From Levilactobacillus yonginensis (GTDB taxonomy: Bacteria > Bacillota > Bacilli > Lactobacillales > Lactobacillaceae), in contig NZ_RHNO01000001.1 of assembly GCF_003946265.1 (NCBI RefSeq), positions 124,001-188,000 on the forward strand: 64,000 nucleotides of DNA, written 5' to 3'. The position numbers were made by a program, and so were the translations under genes. Below are positions 1 through 7,698 of this stretch, piece by piece (position 1 is the first letter of the stretch; each line of letters begins with the position of its first letter). The notes under the pieces are model-generated. The model worked only from the letters and a program-made list of their open reading frames with translations, was not told the origin of the DNA and searched no databases.

Positions 1-1403
1 CGGGAGTCATTGGGTTAAAGCCGACTGCGGGGATGATTCAAGGTGATAGTGCTAGCAGCAGTATGGCTAGTTTTGCGGAAACTAAGAGCATGCAGGATAC
101 GCAGACACTCTTTGACAACATGCTCAGCGGGAATGTGACCGCTGATGCCGCACCGCAGGATTTGAAATCAGTAAAGATTGCTTACTCAACGAAGTCACCC
201 GTGGGCACGCCGGTGAGCCAGGATGCTGTGAACGCGGTGATGCGCAGCGTTTCGTTCCTGAAGGCTCAAGGATTCAACGTGGAACAGGCGGACAGCCCAG
301 TAGATGGGAAAGCCTTGATGCAGGCCTACTACAAAGGGGCCACATCGAGCGGGTTTGCAGCGAACTCGTTTGCCAGATCAGCCTTCAAGCGGGACCTAGA
401 GCCAGATGACGGTAGTATTATGACTTACGCGTTGTTCGAGGCTAGTAAGAAGCTGGCCGCGGATAGTCAGAATCAGGCAAGCTATCAGGCGGAAATTGCC
501 ACGGCCAAGCAGCAGATGGCCGACTTCCATCAAAAATATCCGTTGTACCTAACGCCAACCACGGCGACTACCGCGCCTAGTAACACCGATCCGGCCTACT
601 TACCGGAATACGTTGAGAAGATGCGTAACATCTCTTCGTTAGACAGTCAGGATCAGATGCAATTAATTTACGATGCCTGGTTGCATGGCTTGAGTAAGTC
701 GCCATTTACGCAATTGGCTAACGTGACGGGGGAACCGGCCATCAGCTTGCCAACCTACGTTAGTGGCAACCAGATGCCATTAGGGATTCAGCTTGAAGCA
801 GCTACGAGTCAGGACCGCTTACTCTTGGCGATGGGTGATCTCTTCGAAAAGCAGGGCCAATTGAAGTTCTTGGACGATCAGAAGCAACCGGCCACGACTA
901 CGCCAGCGCAACCTACTACGCCAGCGAAGAAGCCAGCCGTCACGACAACGAGTCCCGATAAGTCCGTTACCGTACGTTTTCCGACACAGATATATGCTAA
1001 AACAGCGGTTAACCTCTATAAGGACGCCAATCTTACGAAACGCGTTCGGCATTATCGCGCTAAGCCACGGACTAAGAGTACAACGTTCAAGGTGTTAGGC
1101 GTCGCTTACTCCAAGCATGGGACGCTGCGTTACCGGGTCAAGGGTGGTTACGTGACTGCCAATTCGAAGCTAGTGGCGGCACTTTACTACCAGAAGAACC
1201 CTGGTAAAGTTCGGGTCATCAGCCGAGGTGGTCTTTACGAGTATCAACACTTGACGTTTAAGCAGAGTCAACGGGTTAAACACGTTAAGCAGGGACACGT
1301 GTTAAAAATCAAGTCAATTAAGGTTCATGGTCAACGGACTCGGTTAGTACTGACAAATGGTCACGTCATTACAGGAAACAAGCAATTTTTAATTAAGAAG
1401 TAG
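1..1403 (+). CDS. Secreted amidase-family protein with C-terminal DUF5776 domain (5' truncated)
   Basis: The reading frame is already open at the window edge (first full codon at base 3), so the N-terminus lies outside. The first residues read VIGLKPTAG, which resembles the 'GLKPT' segment just after the catalytic Ser region of the amidase signature family, so the Ser-Ser-Lys core should lie upstream. About 285 residues of amidase C-terminal part are followed by a Thr/Pro/Ala/Lys linker and a basic domain of about 135 residues with repeated Y/K patterns typical of DUF5776, a wall-associated module common in lactobacilli. I infer an exported, wall-bound amide hydrolase; the substrate cannot be read. 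The internal ATG at 33 is not a believable start. Confidence 0.8.
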   Translation, partial: GVIGLKPTAGMIQGDSASSSMASFAETKSMQDTQTLFDNMLSGNVTADAAPQDLKSVKIAYSTKSPVGTPVSQDAVNAVMRSVSFLKAQGFNVEQADSPVDGKALMQAYYKGATSSGFAANSFARSAFKRDLEPDDGSIMTYALFEASKKLAADSQNQASYQAEIATAKQQMADFHQKYPLYLTPTTATTAPSNTDPAYLPEYVEKMRNISSLDSQDQMQLIYDAWLHGLSKSPFTQLANVTGEPAISLPTYVSGNQMPLGIQLEAATSQDRLLLAMGDLFEKQGQLKFLDDQKQPATTTPAQPTTPAKKPAVTTTSPDKSVTVRFPTQIYAKTAVNLYKDANLTKRVRHYRAKPRTKSTTFKVLGVAYSKHGTLRYRVKGGYVTANSKLVAALYYQKNPGKVRVISRGGLYEYQHLTFKQSQRVKHVKQGHVLKIKSIKVHGQRTRLVLTNGHVITGNKQFLIKK

Positions 1404-1409
1404 TGAAAT

Positions 1410-1441
1410 AACGTCGATACCATTTGGGTGTCGGCGTTTTT
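1410..1441 (+). terminator. Rho-independent terminator after the amidase gene
   Basis: AACGTCGATACC pairs, with G-U wobbles, with GGTGTCGGCGTT and is followed by a T-run. It lies a few bases after the amidase stop codon. Confidence 0.75.
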
Positions 1442-1458
1442 GTGGTCTGAAAATAGAC

Positions 1459-1561
1459 AAAAAACAGCCCTACGCAGAGCGTAGAGCTGTCAGTGGTGAG
1501 GTGCGGCGACCTTCGGAATGCTTGCGCACCGATCGCGTACCCCCACCTTGGTTTGGCACCA
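1459..1561 (-). ncRNA. Candidate stand-alone small RNA, about 100 nt
   Basis: On the minus strand a good sigma-A promoter is followed by about 100 GC-rich bases and a strong intrinsic terminator whose arms ACAGCCCTACGC and GCGTAGAGCTGT lie at 1464-1490, with a T6 tail. There is no open frame with a ribosome site. GGTGCG and CGCACC can pair around the middle, suggesting a structured RNA. It does not lead into any minus-strand gene, so it is not a leader. The SRP RNA tetraloop region (GGAAG...AGCA) is absent, so I do not call it ffs. Identity unknown. Confidence 0.6.
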
Positions 1562-1567
1562 GGAGCT

Positions 1568-1596
1568 AGTATCGCACGTGGCAAGAATGAAGTCAA
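1568..1596 (-). promoter_or_regulatory. Sigma-A promoter of the candidate small RNA
   Basis: Minus-strand TTGACT (1596-1591), a 17-bp spacer, then GATACT (1573-1568). Transcription would begin near 1561 and run to the terminator ending at about 1459. Confidence 0.65.
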
Positions 1597-1610
1597 GGAT
1601 ATTTAAGGAT

Positions 1611-1626
1611 TGTTTCATGTGAAACA
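1611..1626. promoter_or_regulatory. parS-like 16-mer
   Basis: TGTTTCATGTGAAACA differs at one central base from the Firmicutes parS consensus TGTTNCACGTGAAACA bound by ParB/Spo0J. The identical 16-mer recurs in reverse orientation at 30558-30573. It sits just upstream of the small-RNA promoter and about 75 bp before the AlkD-like gene. It could instead be an unrelated operator. Confidence 0.5.
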
Positions 1627-1701
1627 TCCTGGCATGATATCTCCCCAAAGCCCCGGCCGTGTGCGATAATTGGAGAAAATAGTGCGGGGAGATGGCGTCA
1701 A

Positions 1702-2448
1702 ATGGAGTTAACCACGACGGTGTGGACGGCGGCAACTTATCAGGAATTCTTGCAAGACTTACGGGATTTGGGGGATGACCACTTCCGGGATCGGAGTGCA
1801 AAGATTGTAGCGACCGAGCGACCATTGTTGGGAATCCCAATGAAGACGCTGCGGTCACTTGGGGTGGCAATCAGTCAGGGGATGCCACACGATTTCTTAG
1901 CAGTAGCTGGGACAGAATATTATGAAGCGGTTATCATTCAGGGGTACGTGCTGAGTCGATTGCCACTGGATGTTGCTTACTTTACGAAGCTATGCGACGC
2001 CTACATTTCTAAGGCGGAAAACTGGTCGGTGTGTGATATGGTGATTCATTTTAATCAGGTCAAAGCGTTCCGGGCGGAATTTTTGACCGTGATTCAACGT
2101 TACCTGCAGTCGGACAATCCATGGTTTCAGCGGACCGGGTTGGTGTTTCTCCTGAAGTTCTATCTAACACCTGAATTCACTGAGGTTGCCCTACAATTAG
2201 CGGTGAGCGTAGTCAGTACCAACTATTACGTGCAGATGGGCCAGGCCTGGTTACTGGCGGCGGCCTTTCCTAACCAACAGGCCACAATCTATCATCTGTT
2301 GCGGACGGAGTTTTCCCTGCCAGTTGTGCAGCGGACTGTTCAGAAGATTAAATCGTTGCGACACACGACAACGAACGAGAAGGCTTCGTTAACGGCGTTA
2401 TTGGCTGAGAAGCGGACTGAAGCGAAACGAAGGGGCGGGCAAGCTTGA
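1702..2448 (+). CDS. DNA alkylation repair protein (AlkD-like HEAT-repeat glycosylase family)
   Basis: A 248-residue protein of the AlkD/AlkC-like family. Members are built from helical HEAT-like repeats and remove alkylated bases from DNA in the cytoplasm. The length is normal, and the hallmark segment NWSVCD (residues 107-112) matches the region that carries the active-site Trp/Asp in AlkD. The start ATG follows a GGGGAGATGG ribosome site. The stop codon overlaps the TTG start of the next reading frame, suggesting translational coupling. No signal peptide. Family assignment is fairly sure; whether it is an active glycosylase cannot be told. Confidence 0.85.
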   Translation: MELTTTVWTAATYQEFLQDLRDLGDDHFRDRSAKIVATERPLLGIPMKTLRSLGVAISQGMPHDFLAVAGTEYYEAVIIQGYVLSRLPLDVAYFTKLCDAYISKAENWSVCDMVIHFNQVKAFRAEFLTVIQRYLQSDNPWFQRTGLVFLLKFYLTPEFTEVALQLAVSVVSTNYYVQMGQAWLLAAAFPNQQATIYHLLRTEFSLPVVQRTVQKIKSLRHTTTNEKASLTALLAEKRTEAKRRGGQA

Positions 2449-3013
2449 AGACGTTACAAACGAAGTTAACGCAATTGTTTCAGATGCCGTTGCTAGTGGT
2501 TCAGCTGTTAGCGGCGTGGTGTGTTGCCATTTTGGTGATCTGCTTGTGGCTACTGGCGACGCATTTTTCAGCGTAAACGTGATTACGGCGTTTGGCCTGA
2601 CCTTGCCGTCGGTCCTTCATGCGACGTGGAGCGGCTGTAAATTGCTATTTTGGTATGGGGTCTTTTCACTGATTCCATGGCAGTGGTCGTTGGTAATACC
2701 GGTCATGTGGAATTTAGCATCGCTGACTGGTGCTGGGCTACAACTGGTTTTGGCCCTATTACAGGGAAATTTAGCGGTCGCTATCTTAAGATTAGCCTTT
2801 ATCTTGGGGCTAGGCGTCGCCACGTTTTATCTAGCGCTGCTGGCCCGTAAAACACAGTTGGTAGCACCGTTAAGGGTCAGTGGGGCTGTTTACTTGCGTC
2901 GTTGGTGGCAGGCCTTAGCGGCAAACATCAGGTTAAATTGGCGGAGGTTAGCCGGTGGTTGGGCGCTGTACGTGTTGAGTTTAGCGATTTTTAATCCAGG
3001 CCAGTTATTTTAA
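2445..3013 (+). pseudogene. Small membrane protein gene with an apparent single-base frameshift
   Basis: A TTG start at 2445 overlaps the AlkD stop and opens a hydrophobic frame (MKTLQTKLTQLFQMPLLVVQ...) that stops at 2574. The sequence then continues in another frame to 3013 as a hydrophobic protein with about three further membrane segments. Adding one T to the T5 run at 2564-2568 joins both parts into one protein of about 190 residues. I therefore read one gene, broken by a real mutation or a homopolymer sequencing error. The family was not recognised. The alternative is a separate gene starting at 2516, but it has no ribosome site. Confidence 0.6.
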
Positions 3014-3068
3014 AGCTTTTCTACAGTGTTGTTTTTGACACCGTCTTTGTTTGGCTATTTGTATTGAT

Positions 3069-3103
3069 TTTGTTATTAATAATAAATTGTGATTAATAAC
3101 AAA
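3069..3103. repeat. Perfect AT-rich inverted repeat
   Basis: Twelve-base arms TTTGTTATTAAT and ATTAATAACAAA around an 11-bp centre. It follows the broken membrane gene and has no T-run, so operator or weak terminator are both possible. Confidence 0.55.
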
Positions 3104-3160
3104 GCACTGTGGCCTTTGGACGACAAGGCTTCCTGCACTGCCTGCAGAATTAATCGGATT

Positions 3161-3191
3161 GCTACCCCATTGAAAGGTCAGCGGGGGTAGC
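3161..3191. repeat. GC-rich hairpin upstream of a secreted-protein gene
   Basis: GCTACCCC pairs perfectly with GGGGTAGC across a 15-base loop. No T-run follows. It sits 62 bp before the next start codon. Confidence 0.45.
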
Positions 3192-3252
3192 TTAGAATGA
3201 GAGTGGTTAGGGGACAGAACTTTTTTATCACTTGAAATCGGAGGAGCGACAG

Positions 3253-3783
3253 ATGAACATGAAACGGATGGTCACCTTGCTATTAGCTGCAGTAATGGTG
3301 TCAACGGCGGTTGTTACACTTGGAACTCAGCAGGTAGCGGCGGCGAAGACCCGCTACACAATCAGGACTTTTCCCAAACGTATGCGGGGAACGTGGTATA
3401 CCTATTCAGGGGGCAGGTATTATCGCGTCAAGATTACGGCCAAGAAAATCAGTGGCGCAGCGGGTACATGGCATTTACACCCTAAGAAGGTCACAGCAAC
3501 CACTAATTTTCGCAGTCGGCGACATCGCAATTGGATCTATGGGACGACGTTTAAAATTGACGGTGAAAAGTGGACGTGGACGTACGGTTGGACCCAGGGA
3601 GCTGGCGCAGGGGACTACTATCGTGGCGTTGCCCATCGACTCGATGGTAAGACGTATCACACGCTGCAATTGGCAAGTGGTGCTGAAGCTTGGACCGATG
3701 CGTACGCCTATCATAGTAAGCGTGCCGCGAAGAAGTATGCTAACCATTTTTTCGGGAATGAGCGGCTACGCGATGATTTTTAA
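3253..3783 (+). CDS. Small secreted protein, 'P..m.GTW' family
   Basis: A 176-residue exported protein. I chose ATG 3253 because GGAGGAGC lies six bases upstream and the product starts with a clean signal peptide (basic MNMKRM, hydrophobic core, AAA-type cleavage near residue 31). The mature part is rich in Tyr, Trp, Lys and Arg and starts PKRMRGTWY, a motif shared with several other small secreted proteins in this window. No catalytic motif was recognised and the function is unknown. It ends 22 bp before the next gene, which is of the same kind, so the two are probably co-transcribed. Confidence 0.75.
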   Translation: MNMKRMVTLLLAAVMVSTAVVTLGTQQVAAAKTRYTIRTFPKRMRGTWYTYSGGRYYRVKITAKKISGAAGTWHLHPKKVTATTNFRSRRHRNWIYGTTFKIDGEKWTWTYGWTQGAGAGDYYRGVAHRLDGKTYHTLQLASGAEAWTDAYAYHSKRAAKKYANHFFGNERLRDDF

Positions 3784-3805
3784 ATAATTTAGGAGACGAT
3801 ACATA

Positions 3806-4249
3806 GTGAAGTTGAAAAAAATGTTCATGTTCGTGGCGTTATTAGTGGGTGTTGGAATTGGGTTAGGAATGATGCAATCGCCAGTATCGGCTAGTGCTAG
3901 TCGGGCGATTCCACGGGCTTACCGGGGACACTGGTATGGCAATCACACGACGTTTATCGTGAAAAAGCATTCGGTGTATTCGAATTATAATGGCACTAAA
4001 AGTACCCTTAAAGGGAAACGACTCTACGTTTCTAATGGAAAAAATGGCTGCGCTTGGGGAGTTAGTGGTACCGATGCAATATTGTCGAACAAACGCGTAA
4101 AACGGACAATTCATGGTAAACGCCAGGCTGTGTTGATGAATTTTGCGGACGATTACAAGCCCGCTGCACCCTACTCTGTCCGATACTTCACGCGACACAA
4201 GTCGGATCGCAATAAGAAACTGATGGGTCACGTGAATTACAGATTTTAA
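3806..4249 (+). CDS. Small secreted protein, 'P...rGhW' family
   Basis: A 147-residue protein with a GTG start 10 bp after AGGAG. The signal peptide runs to about residue 31 (...VSASAS). The mature protein begins IPRAYRGHWYG, the same Pro/Gly/Trp opening as the gene before it. A Lys/Arg-rich, beta-type composition with short strands suggests a small beta-barrel or lipocalin-like fold, but that is inference. No enzyme motif was seen. Probably exported and co-transcribed with the preceding gene. Confidence 0.75.
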   Translation: MKLKKMFMFVALLVGVGIGLGMMQSPVSASASRAIPRAYRGHWYGNHTTFIVKKHSVYSNYNGTKSTLKGKRLYVSNGKNGCAWGVSGTDAILSNKRVKRTIHGKRQAVLMNFADDYKPAAPYSVRYFTRHKSDRNKKLMGHVNYRF

Positions 4250-4264
4250 CTGAGGAGGTACTGG

Positions 4265-4369
4265 ATGAGAATCTGGTGCCTTTTTGCTGGCGGTTTTCGA
4301 GCATTCAGAAGATGTATAATGAGGACGATAGGTTTATTAGGAATACATATCTTTGGAGTGATTTTTTGA
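4265..4369 (+). CDS. 34-residue leader-type ORF coupled to the DMT transporter
   Basis: ATG 4265 has a strong GAGGAGG site seven bases upstream. The frame encodes a Cys/Arg-containing, partly hydrophobic 34-residue peptide. Its TGA stop (4367-4369) overlaps the TTG start of the transporter (4366-4368), the arrangement expected for translational coupling. No family was recognised. It may be a regulatory leader peptide or simply a coupling ORF. Confidence 0.45.
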   Translation: MRIWCLFAGGFRAFRRCIMRTIGLLGIHIFGVIF

Positions 4370-5256
4370 AAAAAATAGCACCAATTTTCGTAGCACTGGG
4401 CGCCGTTAGTTTTGGAATTCCGGCGTCATTGTTCAAAATTGCGCGGCGAGAGGGCGTCGTCAACGGACCATTGCTATTCTGGTCCTTCCTTAGTGCGGTC
4501 ATTATTTTAGGAATCATCCACGTTGCGCGGCGACGCTGGCTGCGATACCAGCACACTAATTGGAAACAAATCTTGTTGGTGATTGCGGCGGGAACGGCTT
4601 CTGGGTTTACCAATACTTTTTACATACAGGCGTTAAAATTAGTTTCGGTAGCTGCAGCGGCAGTCATGCTGATGCAGGCGGTCTGGTTGTCAGTTTTGCT
4701 GGGATCACTGATTCACCATCGGTGGCCATCACGTCTACAAGTTTTAAGTATCGTCCTCGTTTTAGTGGGCACGGTTTTGGCGGCTGGTCTCTTTCCGATT
4801 GAGGGGGCCTTATCACCGTTGGGACTGTTCTTTAGCTTCTTAGCGGCCTGTGCTTATGCTTGCACGATGCAGTTTACAGCCAGTCTGGGAAATAACTTGG
4901 ATCCCTTAAGTAAGACTTGGCTATTGTGTGTGGGTGCTTTCCTCTTGATTTCAGTCGTTTGGGGCCCACAGATTGCGACGGCACCGGTTACCGGAGATAC
5001 GATTAAGTGGGGAATTCTGATTGCCCTCTTCTCGATGGTCTTTCCGCTGGTGGCCTATTCGATCTTTATGCAATATTTGGAATTAGGAATTGGCCCAATC
5101 CTGTCATCATTGGAACTGCCATCATCCATTGCAGTTGCCTTTATACTATTAGGAGAAACGGTCAGCGGCTTACAGATGGTCGGCGTCGTGATTATTATCT
5201 CAGCGGTTATTCTGCCAAATGTTTGGGGGATGCGTCGGCGAGAACAGTTGAATTAA
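4366..5256 (+). CDS. DMT-superfamily (EamA) transporter
   Basis: About 296 residues with ten hydrophobic segments in two EamA repeats, typical of drug/metabolite transporters that export metabolites across the cytoplasmic membrane. I chose the TTG at 4366 because GGAG lies seven bases upstream and the product then opens with a normal MKKIAPIFVALGAVSFG first segment. Starting 90 bp upstream would add a hydrophilic stretch with no ribosome site. It is coupled to the 34-residue ORF in front and ends at a strong terminator. The substrate is unknown. Confidence 0.8.
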   Translation: MKKIAPIFVALGAVSFGIPASLFKIARREGVVNGPLLFWSFLSAVIILGIIHVARRRWLRYQHTNWKQILLVIAAGTASGFTNTFYIQALKLVSVAAAAVMLMQAVWLSVLLGSLIHHRWPSRLQVLSIVLVLVGTVLAAGLFPIEGALSPLGLFFSFLAACAYACTMQFTASLGNNLDPLSKTWLLCVGAFLLISVVWGPQIATAPVTGDTIKWGILIALFSMVFPLVAYSIFMQYLELGIGPILSSLELPSSIAVAFILLGETVSGLQMVGVVIIISAVILPNVWGMRRREQLN

Positions 5257-5275
5257 ATACTGCTTGGATAGAGAT

Positions 5276-5315
5276 AAAGGGACCTCAGTGACAAATATGT
5301 CGCTGAGGTCCCTTT
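5276..5315. terminator. Strong bidirectional terminator
   Basis: AAAGGGACCTCAGTGACA pairs with TGTCGCTGAGGTCCCTTT across a four-base loop. It closes the plus-strand transporter and probably also the small minus-strand ORF that follows. Confidence 0.85.
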
Positions 5316-5325
5316 ATGTGACGTG

Positions 5326-5403
5326 TTAATTTCGTCCGAAAGTCATGATACAAACCGTTGTAAATAAAGCAGCAAAGCATGAAATGAATTTAGCCAACTG
5401 CAA
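5326..5403 (-). CDS. 25-residue hydrophobic peptide (hypothetical)
   Basis: On the minus strand GGAGGAGGAGA directly precedes TTG 5403, opening MQLAKFISCFAALFTTVCIM, then TFGRN and a stop. One short membrane-type helix with two Cys and a polar tail. A second in-frame TTG at 5397 gives better spacing. Size and composition resemble membrane-acting small peptides, but no known type I toxin was recognised and no antisense RNA can be proved. Confidence 0.35.
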   Translation of the reverse strand: MQLAKFISCFAALFTTVCIMTFGRN

Positions 5404-5662
5404 TCTCCTCCTCCAAAAGGTGACCGGTTATTGAGGCCATCATAGCATGAATCAAGGGGGAGCGGGAAAGAATCGTTTTACCCATTAAGTTGCTTAGTGG
5501 GAAGTCTGAGGGCTCCCTGATTAATCGTGGCGCAAAGTCATTCAGGCCCTACGATTATTCCCGGGATAGAAGCATCGTGAAAAGTAAAGGTACCTGGTAT
5601 TCTGAAACCAATAAAATTGTTGGAGGGATTCGTATGCAAGCACCGATTACTTATTTAGCTTT

Positions 5663-5696
5663 AAAAAAGGTGCTTGATTGAAGTCAATCAAACACC
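5663..5696 (-). terminator. Terminator of the 40-residue secreted peptide gene
   Basis: GGTGCTTGATT pairs with AATCAAACACC, and the A-run at 5663-5668 gives a T6 tail on the minus strand. It lies 11 bp after the stop of the small minus-strand gene. Confidence 0.7.
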
Positions 5697-5706
5697 TACT
5701 CGGTGA

Positions 5707-5829
5707 TCACTTAGTCTGAACAATTGTAGAAGTTGCGTGGCTTTCTGCCGCTGCAGTTTTAGTCAAGGCCACACCGGCCACCGCACCCATCAATAGGATC
5801 GCCAAGATAAATTTAAAAAGTTGTTTCAT
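5707..5829 (-). CDS. 40-residue small exported peptide (hypothetical)
   Basis: ATG 5829 follows AAGGAGGCG on the minus strand. The product MKQLFKFILAILLMGAVAGV continues with ALTKTAAAES and a short polar tail. It has a classical signal sequence with a possible AAA-ES cleavage site. A terminator follows at once, so the unit looks like a complete small gene. It may be a peptide signal or a membrane-anchored micropeptide. No family was recognised. Confidence 0.5.
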   Translation of the reverse strand: MKQLFKFILAILLMGAVAGVALTKTAAAESHATSTIVQTK

Positions 5830-5917
5830 CACCCGCGCCTCCTTAGCGTTCTTTAAGGGTCAGTTTACCACGACTCGTCTACAGTGGCGGTTATCCAGCT
5901 TAATTATCAGGATAAGC

Positions 5918-5953
5918 AAACCCGTCGTAGCCAAGGTAGGTTGCGGCGGGTTT
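5918..5953 (-). terminator. Hairpin downstream of the 300-residue secreted protein gene
   Basis: AAACCCGTCGTAGCC pairs with GGTTGCGGCGGGTTT with wobbles. The T-tail on the minus strand is short, so the terminator is only moderately supported. Confidence 0.5.
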
Positions 5954-5963
5954 ATGCTGAGCG

Positions 5964-6866
5964 TTAATCGCTCACGCCATCATAGCCAATGAAGGTGTAG
6001 TATTTGGTACCACCAATGGTATACAGGCTATCAAAGATGCCGGCAATCCCCTTGGTGGGGTTGCCAGTGGTATGTTGGGGTGTGTGTAGATTCTTTAGCG
6101 TCAGACAATACTGCTGAGCCCCAGAATGACTGATTCGTTTGGTATTAACGCCCTTTAAATCGTGGCTAAAGTATAGTTTTCGGTAGGGATCGTTAAAATT
6201 AGTTTTGGTGATTTTAGCAATACTGTACGGCTTTTGCGCAAACCCTAAGCCAGAATTAGCCTTGTTGTCATATTTGAGGACTTCAACGTAGCCGTCCGGC
6301 GTGATGCGAAGACTAGTTGTATGTGGCTCAATGGGGCTCAACGCCGCCTTGGCACCACCAATGTATAAGTCACCATGACTATATCCTGGCATGTAAATTG
6401 GCGCCTTAACGCGCTTGAATCCGGCTAATTTATCCGTGGCCGTGATTGTGGCTTGCGGGTCGTAAGCACCAGCACCAGGGTCCATGGTGTAGCCGGCCTT
6501 AGCACTATTTAAGAGAGCAGGGTAACTGAGCCGTGCTAAGTATAGCTGAAGACTAGGGACCAAATAGCTACCTTTTTTCGTTGTCGTTAGATTTCCCGCC
6601 ACCGTGATTCCAGCAGGCAACGTTAGTTTTTGCATGATAGCTTGACCAGTCTTATAAGTTGGTAGGTAGGCAACTTTTACTGTGATCGGTTTAGTTGTTT
6701 GGTAGTAGGCACTTAGGTTTAAGAAGTCTGTGCTGGCGGTGTAGTCTCCGACCTTAACCAGAGCACTGGGTTTTTCGGTTTGAGCTTTAGCCAAGAGACC
6801 ACCGCCTAATGCAACGGCACTAATTGCTAGCAAGCTAAGGCCAGTTTTAAGAACTTTTCTGAGGAT
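5964..6866 (-). CDS. Secreted hypothetical protein, possible non-canonical AUC start
   Basis: An exported protein of about 300 residues with no recognised domain. From TTG 6833 the product opens inside a hydrophobic segment with no ribosome site. Extending 11 codons upstream gives a full signal peptide (LRKVLKTGLSLLAISAVALG, then GGLLAKAQ) whose first codon, ATC at 6866, stands eight bases after AAGGAG. So either translation starts at AUC or an ATG was lost. The mature part is Tyr/Thr/Lys rich with a single Cys, and carries no visible anchor. Function unknown. Confidence 0.6.
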   Translation of the reverse strand: MLRKVLKTGLSLLAISAVALGGGLLAKAQTEKPSALVKVGDYTASTDFLNLSAYYQTTKPITVKVAYLPTYKTGQAIMQKLTLPAGITVAGNLTTTKKGSYLVPSLQLYLARLSYPALLNSAKAGYTMDPGAGAYDPQATITATDKLAGFKRVKAPIYMPGYSHGDLYIGGAKAALSPIEPHTTSLRITPDGYVEVLKYDNKANSGLGFAQKPYSIAKITKTNFNDPYRKLYFSHDLKGVNTKRISHSGAQQYCLTLKNLHTPQHTTGNPTKGIAGIFDSLYTIGGTKYYTFIGYDGVSD

Positions 6867-6870
6867 GAAT

Positions 6871-7278
6871 ACCGCTCCTTTCTGAGATAAACTGTTACCT
6901 CAATTATACCTTAGAATATGTGAAGAAAAATGGAAGAACTGGGATTTGTTTCATGTGGAACCAAAAGATAACCTGGGTTATATGGGTTGACTATCAAGCG
7001 TCTAATTCAAGCAGTTAACCTGGGAAATGTTTTTCAAATCATATGTGAATGAGTCGACCGTTTAAATTGTGAAAGACGTTGATATATACAGTTAGTGTTG
7101 GTCAAAATGGTTAAAATCCACCTATCTCAAACATTACTGAGACTAATTGTGAGGCTTCTTGTTATAAAAAAACTTGTAAGCAGTCCCGAAAGGATTTTCG
7201 TTGAGCAGTTGGTATACTGATTTTGGTAACCAACCACTGTCGCTAAATAGACGAAAAAAACGATTCTGGAGGGCGAAG
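6871..7278. other. Intergenic region between divergent secreted-protein genes
   Basis: About 400 bp with no gene. It holds the ribosome site and promoter of the minus-strand gene at its left end, a weak parS-like site at 6947-6962 (TGTTTCATGTGGAACC, three mismatches from consensus), AT-rich sequence, and the CTGGAGGG ribosome site of the next gene at its right end. Nothing else was recognised. Confidence 0.5.
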
Positions 7279-7698
7279 ATGATGCGTAAAACGGGGAAAG
7301 TATGGCTAATTGGTCTGACGGTTTTGACGATGGGGGTGGTGACAACTACTACCACCACCCAGGCTGAGGCAGCCAGTTGGCATGCGGGGACGCCTAAGGC
7401 CTTACGGGGAACTTGGCACCGGACATATCATAATCAGGGCACCAAAATTGGCATGCATTTCAAGGTTAGTGGCAAGTCAATCGACTTAGCTCGTAAGCAC
7501 CACACTGAATCGAAGTGGACTAATTTGAAGTACCGCCAAATTGGTAAGGGGACTTATCTTTTGGTGGGGACGTATAAAACGGGTGAGCTCACAGAAAAGT
7601 CATCTCGGCTAAAAATCATTCAGAAGAAAAACCAGCTTAAATTCAAAAATGCCTGGTCCAGCAAATATGAGTATCTCGGCTGGTACCAACAATCTTAA
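7279..7698 (+). CDS. Small secreted protein, 'P.alrGTW' family
   Basis: A 139-residue protein. GGAGGGCGAAG precedes ATG 7279, so the upstream extension is rejected. The signal peptide has a basic start, a hydrophobic core and a run of six Thr, with cleavage near QAEA-AS. The mature N-terminus AASWHAGTPKALRGTWH is clearly related to the protein at 7873-8343 (AATWYAGTPNQMHGTWY) and the one at 47846-48310. The rest is basic and beta-like. Exported; role unknown. It converges with its paralogue across a shared terminator. Confidence 0.75.
   Translation: MMRKTGKVWLIGLTVLTMGVVTTTTTTQAEAASWHAGTPKALRGTWHRTYHNQGTKIGMHFKVSGKSIDLARKHHTESKWTNLKYRQIGKGTYLLVGTYKTGELTEKSSRLKIIQKKNQLKFKNAWSSKYEYLGWYQQS

Noticed and set aside
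1459-1561. Signal recognition particle RNA or tRNA-like gene
   Set aside because: The conserved SRP tetraloop region is absent, and no anticodon or T-arm can be drawn; kept only as an unassigned sRNA candidate.
5490-5681. 63-residue plus-strand frame, or its 15-residue tail from ATG 5634
   Set aside because: The longer frame has no ribosome site and its end overlaps the terminator of the minus-strand small gene. The short tail has a GGAGG but is too short to support.
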